Assembly: GCF_019925205.1 (NCBI RefSeq)
Contig: NC_083566.1
Span: 18,724,001 to 18,788,000 of the forward strand
Reading direction: 5' to 3'
Length of the DNA stretch: 64,000 nt
Source: Metopolophium dirhodum
Taxonomy: Eukaryota > Arthropoda > Insecta > Hemiptera > Aphididae
Part shown: in pieces, positions 36,301 through 49,211 of the stretch
Layout: each line of letters starts with the position of its first letter
Position numbering within the stretch: the stretch's first letter is position 1
Notes under the pieces: generated by a model
What the model was told of the DNA's origin: nothing
The model's database searches: none
The model's input: only the letters and a program-made list of their open reading frames with translations
Program-made: the position numbers and the translations under genes

Positions 36301-39267
36301 CATCGTTGGCAACGCATATTTCCAAATAATGTATCCTGGTCCGAAAGTGGATTAAAACTTTCTGCTATGGCCTATGTTGATAATATTTACTTTTTTTCTG
36401 GTCCCAACTAAAACAGTTATGAGCTATATTTCTTTTTTATGAAATAACTTATTTATAAAGTTTTTACTGTGTTTTTTCTACAAACTCTAAATACTCCCAT
36501 AATTTGTGTTAGTGTGATTGGAAATGCTTTTTGGGGTCATTAAGTCACACATTTATCTATTTATTCACTATTTGTAGATTCTGTAAATATTATAAAATTA
36601 CACAGGATATTTTATCCCAAAAATGTTTATTTGAAAATGCTACCATATCATTTAGTTAATTTAATGTCTTATACTAAACAATTTAAATAATATGTAAAAT
36701 ATACTGTTTTTTACTCAATTAGGAAGGTACCATTATATATAAACTGGTAATAAGTGATTATTTTAATTATATTAAAATCAAGTATTCTTATAATTTATAA
36801 CCTTGTAAATTTACTAAGTACATTGTCTTGAACACAGAAAATGGCTAGGATCAATTTCAGTTAATTGTATATAATCTGAAATCGACTTATTATTTTATCA
36901 TAACATAATTATGGAATTTGTCTTGTAGGCTTTGGAAGAGCTAAATGGTAGCAATTTGGATGGAGCTACTTTGGAAGTATCGCTAGCCAAACCTCCATCT
37001 GATAAAAAGAAAAAAGAAGAAATTTTAAGAGCTAGAGAACGCCGTATGTTTACCAATATGCAAGGCCGTGCTTTTGGGTAGTTACATTATTTATTTACTA
37101 ATTTATAACATACAATTAAATATGAAATACACAATACATTAAATTTGTTATCATTCAGACTGGTCAATTTCAGATAGTTTTCTTTTATTTAATATTATTT
37201 CAAACTAACTAAAAACTCATATTTATTGATATTTAAGTATAAACAGCAGACTCTTTTATTAAATTTATTAATTTCCTCATTAATTTTAGGTTGATGCCAC
37301 AACCATTATCATTGATGGGGGCTCCAAGACCAGGCTATCGTACCGTTTCAAATAATTTACGTATGGCTGGTCGAGGTGAATTTGGTAAGTATTTTTTAAT
37401 ATTATAGTATCTATAATACAAAGTTATAACCCTACATAATTTTCATTTTCAATATTTTATTTGTTTATTGATAACAGTATTGGGATTAGTCTGAGGTAAT
37501 AACATAATATTATGATGCATGCACATTAATGTTTGCACGTTATAGTTACACTTTTAATAAGTTTCATTTAGAAATATAAATAACTAATGATGGGCAAACG
37601 CATATAAGTTTTTTGTGAAGTTGTTAAATAATTAAATATAAATTATGCAAATTAAAATTACCATTTAGTATTTTGTCATTATCATACAATTATTTCTCTT
37701 AAAATAAATTAAACCAAATAGTTAAATAATAGTAACAAGACTAGAAGTTTTTTTTCTAAAATGTTATGCCTTATGTTAAAAAAATGTGTATTGCCTAATT
37801 TGTGAGAATACAACACTTAGAGAAATTAATTACAAAATTCAATATTCAAATTCGATGTATTTGTTTAGTATACATTATACAGTAATTTTTGATACCTAAT
37901 ATATACTTGTTTATATAAAAAAAAAGGATTTCATTAATTAATTAGTCACTTTTTTTTTTCTTTTGCCTGTTTTAACCGACGACGCCGCGGGATCTGCTTT
38001 CGCATTGCTTCTGCAGCGCCACCATCGTTTATTGACGGTATCAAAATTAATTAGTCACTTAAATCACTTAATTAATCACTGATTATAAGTTCTTTAGTCA
38101 TTCAAAGATATAATAATACAGTTATACTTATTTTATTTAGTATACTGTTGTATTTTATATTTTATTGAACTTAATGAATGTAAATATACAAACAACGAAA
38201 ATATTTAAATAAAAAATAAAACAAAAAATATTGTTTTTCATCTCCCTATTTTTTATCTTCAGCTTTGTAAAATAAATAAAGCATCATTTGACGGTTTAAA
38301 TTTTAAAACCAAAAAGTAGCAGAAAATGAAAAATAAATCATCCCATAATGTGATCCTACTTCCTGGTGTTACACTCCATTCATTTCTTTTGCATGTTACT
38401 TTTATTCCATGGCATCCAGAGTACACGATGATTCCAACCGCATTTATTTTTCTTCCAACTATTTTAAGCGACTACTATTATGCCGACTTTGTTTACTCAA
38501 ATAACAACAAGTTAGTGTTTTCCATGATGCCTGACAGTATGTGTTTTGTGAGTAAATGTATCAATTCAACAGAAAGGATGATGGTAATTTTATGTAACAC
38601 GTGTATTGTACAAATTGTATTTAAGAGGGTGTTTACAAAATATTATAATATATTATAATATTTTTATATTTTTGTACAATATTATTTATTAGAAGAAACT
38701 AAAAATAGTTAATGTAACATTTTAGTGAAAGTGTAATACCATAAAAAATACTAAACATCCTCTTAAAATTATTAAGTTTGTGATTGTTTAGTAGATACAA
38801 TCATTTTGTATGATATTGTTCAACTAGATATTATTGTTTTAAATTTATGAATTAGCATTTAAAGTAGCATTTCAAGTATAAGTTTAATTTTAACCCTAAA
38901 TATTTAGTTAAATATGTTATTGTTTATGTACAAAACGGTTATATTAAGAATTACGCTTGCAGATCTAGTTTTAATATAATATATACAAAAAAATATTAAC
39001 ATTTTGGATTATCTAGTTATGTTTATGTTTAGTTAGTTATTCTTCGTTTTTTTTTTAGATTGGCCATGGGGATTTAATTCGTGGATGTGGCCTGCAGGCC
39101 GCTGGGATGCTGGGGCTGCCGGCCCTTGGGGAACAGCGTCTACTGGAAATAGACAATGGCACGGAGTTGCACCAAACAATCGGTCATGGGGAAATGGCAG
39201 TGGTGGCCGAATCGGCGCAGCTGGAAATAGTGGCGGCGCTTCAAGCCATGGGAAGTTTACAAGATAA
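33309..39267 (+). CDS. Syp: Syncrip / hnRNP Q-R RNA-binding protein
   Basis: Ten coding exons, 33309-33450, 34660-34892, 34955-35059, 35120-35296, 35367-35502, 35562-35767, 35837-35986, 36929-37077, 37290-37384 and 39059-39267, give 533 residues. Syncrip binds mRNA and controls its localisation, stability and translation. Residues 20-100 are the acidic N-terminal domain (SVADRLDEIYKSG, ALDALKEFP). RRM1 starts near 161 (VFCGKLP, later GYAFVTY), RRM2 near 237 (LFIGNIP, later GFCFLEY), and RRM3 near 334 (VLYVRNL, later DYAFIHF). The tail after GRAFG is Gly/Trp-rich, ending SSHGKFTR. The ATG sits just after a 3' splice site. The last intron (1.67 kb) contains a small retroposed insert, and the exon ending in phase 1 at 37384 could also join an alternative last exon at 39540. 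Confidence 0.95.
37938..38060 (-). mobile_element. 95-bp retroposed fragment with poly(A) and 14-bp target duplication
   Basis: A GC-rich stretch (37952-38046) is flanked by exact copies of ttaattagtcactt at 37938-37951 and 38047-38060. Its left edge is a T-run, meaning a poly(A) tail when read on the minus strand. This is the signature of LINE-driven insertion of a 5'-truncated RNA copy. The minus-strand body, containing acgatggtggcgctgcag and gatcccgcggcg, was not identified. Confidence 0.75.
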
Positions 39268-39539
39268 ACAAGGCAAGTCTTAGAAAACAAAATTTTATTA
39301 TTGTTATTTTTATCAGCTAGGGGAGTTCTCACAAATGAGAAAGGAGTTCACCATTTAGGTTAATTTAGATAGCTTATATAACTTAAAGCTTTGTATTCCA
39401 AATAATTTTATATTATTGATACATTAAATGTATGTTACATTGTATTTATTTATAATTTAATTCTTATTCAGTTCCAACTATGAAATCACTCAGTTAGCCC
39501 ATTTAATCATTTATTAAAGATGTATTGTTTTTTTTTCAG

Positions 39540-39682
39540 GCGAAAAGAGGTCTGATAAAAGTCTCCAGAAAGAGGGGGGTCAGCGCAATCGGACCCGCCA
39601 CAGCTACAGACGTAAGGGCGTCGGCACGAACGACTGGATGGGGCGAGAGCGAAAGCGCTGTACACTTGATGTCAGTGACTGA
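39540..39682 (+). CDS. Syp: Candidate alternative last exon of Syncrip
   Basis: A pyrimidine tract and cag precede 39540. If the exon ending at 37384 (phase 1) splices here instead of to 39059, the frame stays open for 47 codons (GEKRSDKSLQ...RKRCTLDVSD) and then stops. The product is a Lys/Arg-rich tail, GC-rich like coding DNA, in place of the Gly/Trp-rich tail. Alternatively this is a 3' UTR exon reached from a GC-AG type donor (aacaag|gcaagt) just after the stop at 39267. Both readings fit the sequence. Confidence 0.5.
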
Positions 39683-40475
39683 TCGCAAATGGTAGTTCTA
39701 AAATATTTTAGTACTTGCCATTAGTATCTCAATTTCTCGCTCATGTTACCTAATTTCATTGTTATTTAGATATATTTTTTTTTTTATTATTATTACTTCT
39801 TTCTTGTCTTTCGATTCATATATCTTTATCAGAAAGCTATAAGAGCTGTGTTAATAAATTGTTTTTTTTTTTTAGTTAAAAGCTTAAAACTATCAACTTT
39901 AAATTTTTTGTTATTTTTTCTTAATTTTTTTATCTTGTTAATTTGACAAAATTTATTTTTTAAAACATTACCAAAATTTCTCCCCCTACTTCTGGAGGCA
40001 TATTATATTGTTTAGGGGGACTAAAAATTTGAAATACAAGTTTTCGCTAAACATTATTTGATTTCTTTTCGTATTCAGTCAAACCAACTAGACTTGTGTA
40101 TTATAATTTTTTTTTTTATATATATATATATAATTTTTTAAGAGACTATACCTCAATTTTCTATACTATAATTACTGCCCATATAAATAGTTTAATTATT
40201 ATATTTTTTTAAATTATGCTTTGCTTTCAGATCATACATTCAATACAATAGCTTTAAAATAATTGCAACACATTTTACATTATTGACATATTATAGTATT
40301 TGACGCTTTATAATTATTATACTCATGTAATTTTTTTCTTTTTATTTGTGTAAAAACAGATTTTTCTTTAGCAGTTTTGTCCTTAAAAATGTTATTATTT
40401 TTATCATTATACTAGTACTCATAAAACAATAAATAGAAAATAATGTTTAAAAAATAAATGTATAATTGTTTTATT
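39683..40475 (+). other. Syncrip 3' UTR and downstream
   Basis: Long AT-rich 3' sequence. Possible polyadenylation signals (aataaa) lie near 40430 and 40455. No other gene. Confidence 0.5.
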
Positions 40476-40479
40476 ATTG

Positions 40480-40945
40480 TATTAAGTGAAAGAGGTCCAT
40501 TTCAATGGCCCCTCCACTTTCGAAATTTGAACTTCTGACCACGCCAAACGTTTGTGCATCGTTTGTGCAGAAATGTGCACCAAGTCCAATCGTTTGTGCA
40601 CAAAAACTGAAAGCTCTATCCCTAAAACAAAATGGGGGGGGGGGCATTGAAACGGTAGCCCCCCCACATTGAATATTTGGATTTTTTAATGTGCCAAACG
40701 TTTGTGCAGAAATGTGCACCAGGTCCCGACGTTTGTGCACAAAAACTCCCAGCGCTATCCAAAAAATAAAGTGGGGGGGGGCCATTGAAACGAGACACCC
40801 TCTTTTTGGAAAATTGAAATTTTTAAGTTGCCAAACGTTTGTGCAGAAATGTGCACCAGGTCCCGACGTTTGTGCACAAAAACTCCCAGCGCTATTCAAA
40901 AAACTAAATTAGGGGTATTAACACGAGGGTCCCCCTTTTTTGAAA
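40480..40945. repeat. 138-bp minisatellite with TTTGTGCACAAA palindromes
   Basis: Three tandem units (word cgtttgtgcagaaatgtgca near 40560, 40699 and 40836). Each has the 12-base palindrome tttgtgcacaaa, a cccagcgctatcc word (changed in the first unit), a G-run of 8-12 and gccattgaaac. The long frames through it on both strands are by-products of the repeat. A single unit recurs at 62.82-62.96 kb. Confidence 0.85.
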
Positions 40946-41458
40946 TTTTAAATATTTGTCATATTAATAAATGTTGTTATAACCACAGGTTAGCAAAACT
41001 AACTTAAAAATAAAAGTTATAAATTAATATAATAATTGCTTAAGTCGTATACAACCGAACGTAACTTAACCTAATAACTATTAGTTGTTATATCTTATAA
41101 TACGTATTTTGGGTATAGCATTTAATTTTACACTTTTAATTTAATTCGGAATTGAAAATGTATCCCTCATACAGTTTTTTACTGTTACTAAAATAAACAT
41201 TATTGTTTATATGTAATATTATACCCACTCAGCACTCAATATTTTTATAATTGGCAAGAAAACATACATTTGCACCAATAAACACATTATCTTTCTTGAA
41301 TTACTGTTAGAAGCAATCATAATAAAATATACAGCAAGTTTATAATTTAAGTTAATTTTTTTAAAAAATATTAAAAATATCGATTTCTTGGGTTAAATTA
41401 ACAAAATTGTTTTAATACTATATTAATTAAACAAACAAATCTGAATTCTTTCAATACA
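40946..41458. other. AT-rich spacer
   Basis: No gene or recognisable repeat. Confidence 0.4.
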
Positions 41459-41466
41459 CACTATAC

Positions 41467-42213
41467 CAGTGGTCGGCAACCGGCGGCCCGCTTTAAATTC
41501 TACGACAACGACATTTAATCGAATATTATATCTTAAAAATCATATTGTATAAAATATATAATTGAACGTTTCTATCAGTCATATTTTATAATGGTAGATA
41601 TACCTTGACAGTTACCGATAAGATACCTAGAGTAGATACGACGAGTGTATTTGGATTATAATATTAATTTTCTATTCTGTTCAGTAAAGTAAAACGTTGC
41701 GTTTTTCAACTACTCGCCAATCCATTTAATATTGATTATGAAGATGTTGATGTTGAGTTTCAAATGGAAATAATAGATTTGCAGTCACAAGATATCTTAA
41801 AAGACTCATTCAAATCATCTGCTTTACTTTTTTTCGTTGAACTTCCTGCATCATTTTCAAAAATTAAAAATATAGCTGCAAAATACTTCAGTATGTTTGG
41901 ATCCACTTACGTGTGTGAACAGGCCTTTTCTCATATGAAAAAAATTAAAAATCCATACCGTTCACGTTTAATTAATGACCATCTCCACCATGTACTTCGA
42001 GCCAGCACAAGAAATTTTAATGTGGAAATTTAAAAAATAATTAACAATATCCAACAACAAAAATCAAATTAAGCCTAAAGCAGTTGTAATTTCCATACTT
42101 TTATATTATAATTATTATATTATTAAAAACTGTAATTTTTATGCTCTATTATTTTAAAGTTTTAAACAGTTATTTTTTTCTTTTTACCTTCTTCAAAAGG
42201 TTGCCGACCACTG
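41467..42213 (+). mobile_element. Internally deleted hAT transposon with 8-bp target duplication
   Basis: Ends are cagtggtcggcaacc and, inverted, ggttgccgaccactg. The perfect 8-bp duplication cactatac lies at 41459-41466 and 42214-42221. This is a textbook hAT insertion, 747 bp long. It keeps only the 3' piece of the transposase gene. Confidence 0.93.
41764..42033 (+). pseudogene. hAT transposase C-terminal dimerisation domain remnant
   Basis: An 89-codon frame (open upstream to about 41690) ends with FGSTYVCEQAFSHMKKIKN and the RLINDHLHHVLRAS segment, the signature of the hAT C-terminal dimerisation region as found in ZBED/GTF2IRD2-type transposases. The catalytic DDE core and zinc finger are missing, so the element cannot move itself. 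Confidence 0.85.
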
Positions 42214-42221
42214 CACTATAC

Positions 42222-43555
42222 TATATTAATAACTATCAGGCACATCATTAGAACTTTTTTTCAGGGCGTTCTGAGTGGTTCAGATACATTTTGTACATGA
42301 ACAATGCCACAACAGACTGTTTTTTTCATAAGCTACAGTGATTACTTAGATAAATAATTAAATTTATTTTAACACAACATAGGTAGAGTAGCACTGCACG
42401 TACTATGGTTTTAAATTTATATTCTAAGTTATAAATGGATATTATATAATATGAACTTTTGATTAATTAACAATGTTTAAATAATACTACCTATATGGCT
42501 ATATAATGTTTTTTTCATATAAATAAGGAAATATTTTAAAACAGACGTTTAACGACTACATTAACAATGAAGTACAATTTTGACAATTTTATTTTAAATA
42601 TTACTACTGTTAATGTAAATGATGAAAACAGTTAACAAATAAGTAATAACAATTTATTAACATAATTTCAAATTAACTCTGTGAATACCTAATTTATCCA
42701 AAAGGTATTATTTGTTGACAATAATAAACAAAAAATCAAATAAATAAATATAAGTCTTGTAAATATATTATAACTTATAAGTGTAACATAAGTCGTAAAT
42801 GTATCCATATATAATACACTATATATTATATTCTGTTTTCTGGAACACAGTTGTTAAATTATTATTTAAATCTATAATCTATTAGAATGTTTGTTTAACA
42901 ATATTAATATAATATTTACTAGGAAAAATACTTTTTAAGAGTATTCAAATACAGATACCTGTTTTGAAAAGTATGTAAAATACGCGTATTCAAGTGATTA
43001 AAAAGTATTTGAATACTTTTGCTCAGGTAGGTACTTAATGAGAATTTATCATAGCTGATCTGAGTTCCAAAAATTGAACTTTAGATTTATAGTTTTTTTA
43101 AAAATACTTGAAATCCTAACTTCATCAATATTAGTCTTATCGACTTGAAGTCTTTAAGATACAACGCAGTCCAGCCTTTTAAATTGTTTGTTATGTTTTC
43201 CAAATTCGTATTATATCGAAAACGTAAATCATTCAATATTTCAGTCGTATCGACATAAAATCTTCAAGATTCAACGCAGCCAAGCCTTGAAATCAAATTT
43301 ACATTCTCAAAAAAGTATCGACATTAAGATTGACAAAAGAAAATTTCCCGCCAAATTAATTTTTGAATAATTTAAATAATGAACACATTTTTGAATTTAT
43401 CATGTATTAAAAAACTAAAAAACCCAATCAACTATACCAAAATTTCCTACTAATTATACGAATGGCGATACCAATATAAAAATTAATTTATGTAGGTATT
43501 CTATGAAAAATATCTATTTCCATATTCAAATATTATTGAATAATTCAAAAAAACT
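42222..43555. other. AT-rich spacer with a tatttgaatac cluster
   Basis: Around 42900-43020 words such as gagtattcaaatac and aagtatttgaatactttt recall the ends of the 20843-21742 element, so a fragment of that family is likely. No gene is seen. Confidence 0.4.
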
Positions 43556-43559
43556 TAAA

Positions 43560-46500
43560 AATCAATATTTAATATTCAATATTTATAAAGGCAACTGCCT
43601 TTTAGGAAACCAAAAAAAATTTTGAAAAAATTTAACTGTATGATTACAAATTACAAAGTACAAACTAAAATGCCCAGAATCTTAAACAGAAAAACTATTC
43701 AAAATATTTAGTTCATTAAATAATGATTTTTCTTACAGAAGAAAAATACATTTTAAAGTTCAAACTAAAATGCCCAGAATATTAAACAGAAAAAACTATT
43801 TAAAATATTTAGTTCATTAAAGATAAGGATTATTCAAGGGTAATCGATTGTCAATATTTAAAAAATTTGGCTAGATGTTAAATCCTAAAAAAAAAATTGA
43901 AGGAGGGTGTTGGCGCCCGCAGGCAACTGCCTTTTAGGAAACCAAAAAAATTTTACAGAAGAAAAATACATTTCAAAGTTAAACTAAAATGCCCGGAATA
44001 TTAAACAGAAAACACTATTTAAAATATTTATTTCATTAAACAAGGATTATTCAAGAGGTACCAGATTGTCAATATTTAAAATATTTGGCTAGAGGTTAAA
44101 TCCTAAAAAAAAAAATTGAAGAAGGGTGTTGGCGCCCGCAGGCAAATGCATTTTAGGAAAACAAAAAAAAATTTTGAATACATTTTACAGAAGAAAAATA
44201 CATTTCAAAGTTTAAACTAAAATGCCCAGATTATTAAACAGAAAAAACTATTTAAAATATTTAGTTCATTAAAGATAAGAATTATTCAAGGGTACTCGAT
44301 TGTCAATGTTTAAAAAATTTGGCTAGAGGTTAAATCCTAAAAAAAAAAATTAAAGGAGGGTGTTGGCGCCAAAATGCATTTTAGGAAACCAAAAAAAAAA
44401 TTTGAATAAATTTAACTGTAGGAATACACATTACAAAGTACAAACAAAATGCCCAGAATCTAAAACAGAAAAACTATTCAAAATATTTAGTTCATTAAAG
44501 AATGATTATTCATGGGGCACCAAGTTATCAATTTTCAAGTCAATACAAAATATTCAACTAGAGTTACAGTACTAAAAAAAAAAAATTGAATGGAGGTGTT
44601 GGCGCCCGTAGGCAAATAGATTTTAAAAAACAAAAAAAAAATTTGGAAAAAACTATTCAAAATATTTAGTTCATTAAAGAATGATTATTCATGGGGCTTC
44701 AAGTTATCAATTTTCAAGTCAATACAAAATATTCAACTAGAGTTACAGTACTAAAAAAAAAAAATTGAAGGGAGGTGTTGGCGCCCGCAGGCAAATAGGT
44801 TTTAGAAAACAAAAAAAAAATTTGGAAAAAATTTGACTGTATGAATACACATTACAAAGTTCAAACTAAAATGTCCCGAAACTTAAACAGAAAACACTAT
44901 TTAAAATATTTATTTCATTAAACAAGGATTATTCAAGAGGTACCAGATTGTCAATATTTAAAATATTTGGCTAGAGGTTAAATCCTAAAAAAAAATTGAA
45001 GAAGGGTGTTGGCGCCCGCAGGCAAATGCATTTTAGGAAAACAAAAAAAAATTTTGAATACATTTTACAGAAGAAAAATACATTTCAAAGTTTAAACTAA
45101 AATGCCCAGATTATTAAACAGAAAAAACTATTTAAAATATTTAGTTCATTAAAGATAAGGATTATTCAAGGGTAATCGATTGTCAATATTTAAAAAATTT
45201 GGCTAGATGTTAAATCCTAAAAAAAAAATTGAAGGAGGGTGTTGGCGCCCGCAGGCAACTGCCTTTTAGGAAACCAAAAAAATTTTACAGAAGAAAAATA
45301 CATTTCAAAGTTAAACTAAAATGCCCGGAATATTAAACAGAAAACACTATTTAAAATATTTATTTCATTAAACAAGGATTATTCAAGAGGTACCAGATTG
45401 TCAATATTTAAAATATTTGGCTAGAGGTTAAATCCTAAAAAAAAAAATTGAAGAAGGGTGTTGGCGCCCGCAGGCAAATGCATTTTAGGAAAACAAAAAA
45501 AAATTTTGAATACATTTTACAGAAGAAAAATACATTTCAAAGTTTAAACTAAAATGCCCAGATTATTAAACAGAAAAAACTATTTAAAATATTTAGTTCA
45601 TTAAAGATAAGGATTATTCAAGGGTACTCGATTGTCAATGTTTAAAAAATTTGGTTAGAGGTTAAATCCTAAAAAAAAAAAATAATTAAGGGTGTTGGCG
45701 CCCGCAGGCAATTGCATTTTAGGAAACCAAAAAAAAAATTTGAATAAATTTAACTGTAGGAATACACATTACAAAGTACAAACTAAAATGCCCAGCATCT
45801 TAAACAGAAAAGACTATTCTAAACATTTAGTTCATTAAACAAGGATTATTCAAGAGGTACCAGATTGTCAATGTTTAAAATATTTGGCTAGATGTTAAAT
45901 CCTAAAAAAAAAATTGAAGGAGGGTGTTGGCGCCCGCAGGCAAATGCATTTTAAAACAAAAAAAAAATGTTGAATAAATTTAACTGGAGGAATACACATT
46001 ACAAAGTACAAACTAAAATGCCCAGAATCTTAAACAGAAAAATCTATTCTAAACATTTAGTTCATTAAAGAATGATTAATTCATGGGGCTCCAAGTTATC
46101 AATTTTCAAGTCAATACAAAATATTCAACTAGAGTTACAGTACTAAAAAAAAAAATTGAAGGGGGGTGTTGGCGCCCGCAGGCAAATGCATTTTAGAAAA
46201 CAATAAAAAAATTTTGAATAAATTTAACTGTATGATTACAAATCACAAATTACAAACTAAAATGCCCAGAATCTTAAACAGAAAATACTATTCTAAACAT
46301 TTAGTTCATTAAAGATAAGGATTAATCAAGGGTTCCCGATTGTCAATGTTTAAAATATTTGGCTAGATGTTAAATCCTAAAAAAAAAATGAAAGAGGGTG
46401 TTGGCGCCCGCAGGCAAATGCATTTTAGAAAACAATAAAAAAATTTTGAATAAATTTAACTGTATGATTACAAATTACAAAGTTCAAACTAAAATGCCCA

Positions 46501-48570
46501 AAATCGTAAACAGAAAAAACTATTCTAAACATTTAGTTCATTTAAGAATGATTATTCATATGGCACAAGTTATCAATTTTCAAGTCAATACAAAATATTC
46601 AACTAGAGTTACAGTACTAAAAAAAAAAAATTGAAGGGAGGAGTTGGCGCCCGCAGGCAAATATTTTTTTAAAAAACAAAAAAAAAATTTGGAAAAAAAT
46701 TTAGAAAAAACTATTCAAAATATTTAGTTCATTAAAGAATGATTATTCATGGGGCACCAAGTTATCAATTTTCAAGTCAATACAAAATATTCAACTAGAG
46801 TTACAGTACTAAAAAAAAAAAATTGAAGGGAGGTGTTGGCACCCGCAGGCAAATGCATTTTAGGAAACCAAAAAAAAAAATTTGAATAAAGTTAACTGGA
46901 GGAATACACATTACAAAGTACAAACTAAAATGCCCAGAATCTTAAACAGAAAAATCTATTCTAAACATTTAGTTCATTAAAGAATGATTAATTCATGGGG
47001 CTCCAAGTTATCAATTTTCAAGTCAATACAAAATATTCAACTAGAGTTACAGTACTAAAAAAAAAAATTGAAGGGGGGTGTTGGCGCCCGCAGGCAAATG
47101 CATTTTAGAAAACAATAAAAAAATTTTGAATAAATTTAACTGTATGATTACAAATCACAAATTACAAACTAAAATGCCCAGAATCTTAAACAGAAAATAC
47201 TATTCTAAACATTTAGTTCATTAAAGATAAGGATTAATCAAGGGTTCCCGATTGTCAATGTTTAAAATATTTGGCTAGATGTTAAATCCTAAAAAAAAAA
47301 TGAAAGAGGGTGTTGGCGCCCGCAGGCAAATGCATTTTAGAAAACAATAAAAAAATTTTGAATAAATTTAACTGTATGATTACAAATTACAAAGTTCAAA
47401 CTAAAATGCCCAAAATCGTAAACAGAAAAAACTATTCTAAACATTTAGTTCATTTAAGAATGATTATTCATATGGCACAAGTTATCAATTTTCAAGTCAA
47501 TACAAAATATTCAACTAGAGTTACAGTACTAAAAAAAAAAAATTGAAGGGAGGAGTTGGCGCCCGCAGGCAAATATTTTTTTAAAAAACAAAAAAAAAAT
47601 TTGGAAAAAAATTTAGAAAAAACTATTCAAAATATTTAGTTCATTAAAGAATGATTATTCATGGGGCACCAAGTTATCAATTTTCAAGTCAATACAAAAT
47701 ATTCAACTAGAGTTACAGTACTAAAAAAAAAAAATTGAAGGGAGGTGTTGGCACCCGCAGGCAAATGCATTTTAGGAAACCAAAAAAAAAAATTTGAATA
47801 AAGTTAACTGTAGGAATACACATTACAAAGTACAAACTAAAATGCCCAGAATCTTAAACAGAAAAAACTATTCTAAACATTTGGTTCATTAAAGAATGAT
47901 TATTCATAGGGCACCAAGTTATCAATTTTCAAGTCAATACAAAATATTCAACTAGAGTACAATACTAAAAAAAAAAAATTGAAGGAGGGTGTTGGCGCCC
48001 GCAGGCAAATGCATTTTAGAAAACAAAAAAAAATTTTGAATACATTTTACAGAAGAAAAATACATTTCAAAGTTCAAACGAAAATGCCCAGAATATTAAA
48101 CAGAAAAAACTATTTAAAATATTTAGTTCATTAAAGATAAGGATTATTCAAGGGTACTCGATTGTCAATGTTTAAAAAATTTGGCTAAAGGTTAAATCCT
48201 AAAAAAAAAATTAAAGGAGGGTGTTGGCGCCAAAATGCATTTTAGGAAACCAAAAAAAAATTTGAATAAATTTAACTGTAGGAATACACATTACAAAGTA
48301 CAAACAAAATGCCCAGAATCTTAAACAGAAAAACTATTCAAAATATTTAGTTCATTAAAGAATGATTATTCATGGGGCTCCAAGTTATCAATTTTCAAGT
48401 CAATACTAAATATTCAACTAGAGTTACAGTACTAAAAAAAAAAAATTGAAGGGAAGTGTTGGCGCCCGCAGGCAAATGCATTTTAGGAAACCAAAAAAAA
48501 AATTTAGAAAAAACTATTCAAAATATTTAGTTCATTAAAGAATGATTATTCATGGGGCACCACCAAGGAT
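43560..48570. repeat. Satellite array, units of about 230 bp, with higher-order repeats
   Basis: The conserved anchor gttggcgcccgcaggcaa recurs about 21 times (about 43911, 44129, 44363, 44599, 44779, 45010, 45241, 45461, 45695, 45926, 46169, 46400, 46645, 46836, 47080, 47312, 47556, 47748, 47992, 48224, 48460). Most spacings are 218-245 bp, with short units of 180-192. Units fall into two classes by their middle part: a gattgtcaat/ttggctagaggttaaatcc class and a caagttatcaattttcaagtc/caactagagttacag class. A block of four units (243+231+245+191) is repeated at about 912 bp: 46169-47080 and 47080-47992 are nearly identical. The array ends abruptly near 48565. Confidence 0.95.
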
Positions 48571-49211
48571 GCAAAAAAATTAAATCAGAAAAAGGTCCTG
48601 CACGGACTCTATTATGTGATTGTAATTTATGAAGGACATAAAATAATGTTTAATTTAAAATAATATTGTGTTTGGCTGGGTCTACAGTCAATATTAAATA
48701 ACAAACTATAAAGTCTAAGTTCAAATAAAAACATAGTCAGATATCTGTTTTAGTCTTTGTAAATATGTGAGGAAAAAAATTAGATTTAGTACAATGTAAA
48801 AAAATGTGGCAAGAAAACCCTGAGAATTCTTAGACAGTAGGATAATAAAACACAATACTATATATTAAATTAAAACTATTGATTTTATACATTTTCTATT
48901 TACAAAAGCTCATAAGTATTGAAAACTTTATAAAATCCTAAAAAAATTTTATTTTGTTATATTTTAAAATACATTTTATAATTTGTTGTGTTAAAAAAAT
49001 CATTATTTAATATTGGCTGTATTTAAGTTTTTAATAACTATACTGGTACAACTCTAGTTGACAGTCTTTAAGACCGTGTTAAAAACTATAATAATTAGTT
49101 AACGTCTAATTTACTGTCCTATCCTTACCTAACCTAACATAACCAAATTAATAATATTTAAATATTTTCTTTCATTGTTATATTTACAATATCGAATACC
49201 TTTATAGTTAG
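48571..49211. other. Spacer after the satellite
   Basis: AT-rich, with no gene or repeat recognised. Confidence 0.4.

Noticed and set aside
38326..38658. 110-codon frame in the last Syncrip intron
   Set aside because: Hydrophobic AT-driven text, no splice phase fitting the Syncrip exons and no family resemblance.
40474..40912. Frames of 61-141 codons on both strands
   Set aside because: They run through minisatellite units on both strands at once and have no domain.
46398..47546. Two identical 78-codon frames suggesting duplicated genes
   Set aside because: Both lie within the 912-bp satellite repeat and other units break the frame, so they are by-products of the repeat.
43560..48570. CRISPR-like appearance of regularly spaced repeats
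   Set aside because: Units are about 230 bp, conserved over almost their whole length, with no unique spacers; this is eukaryotic satellite DNA.
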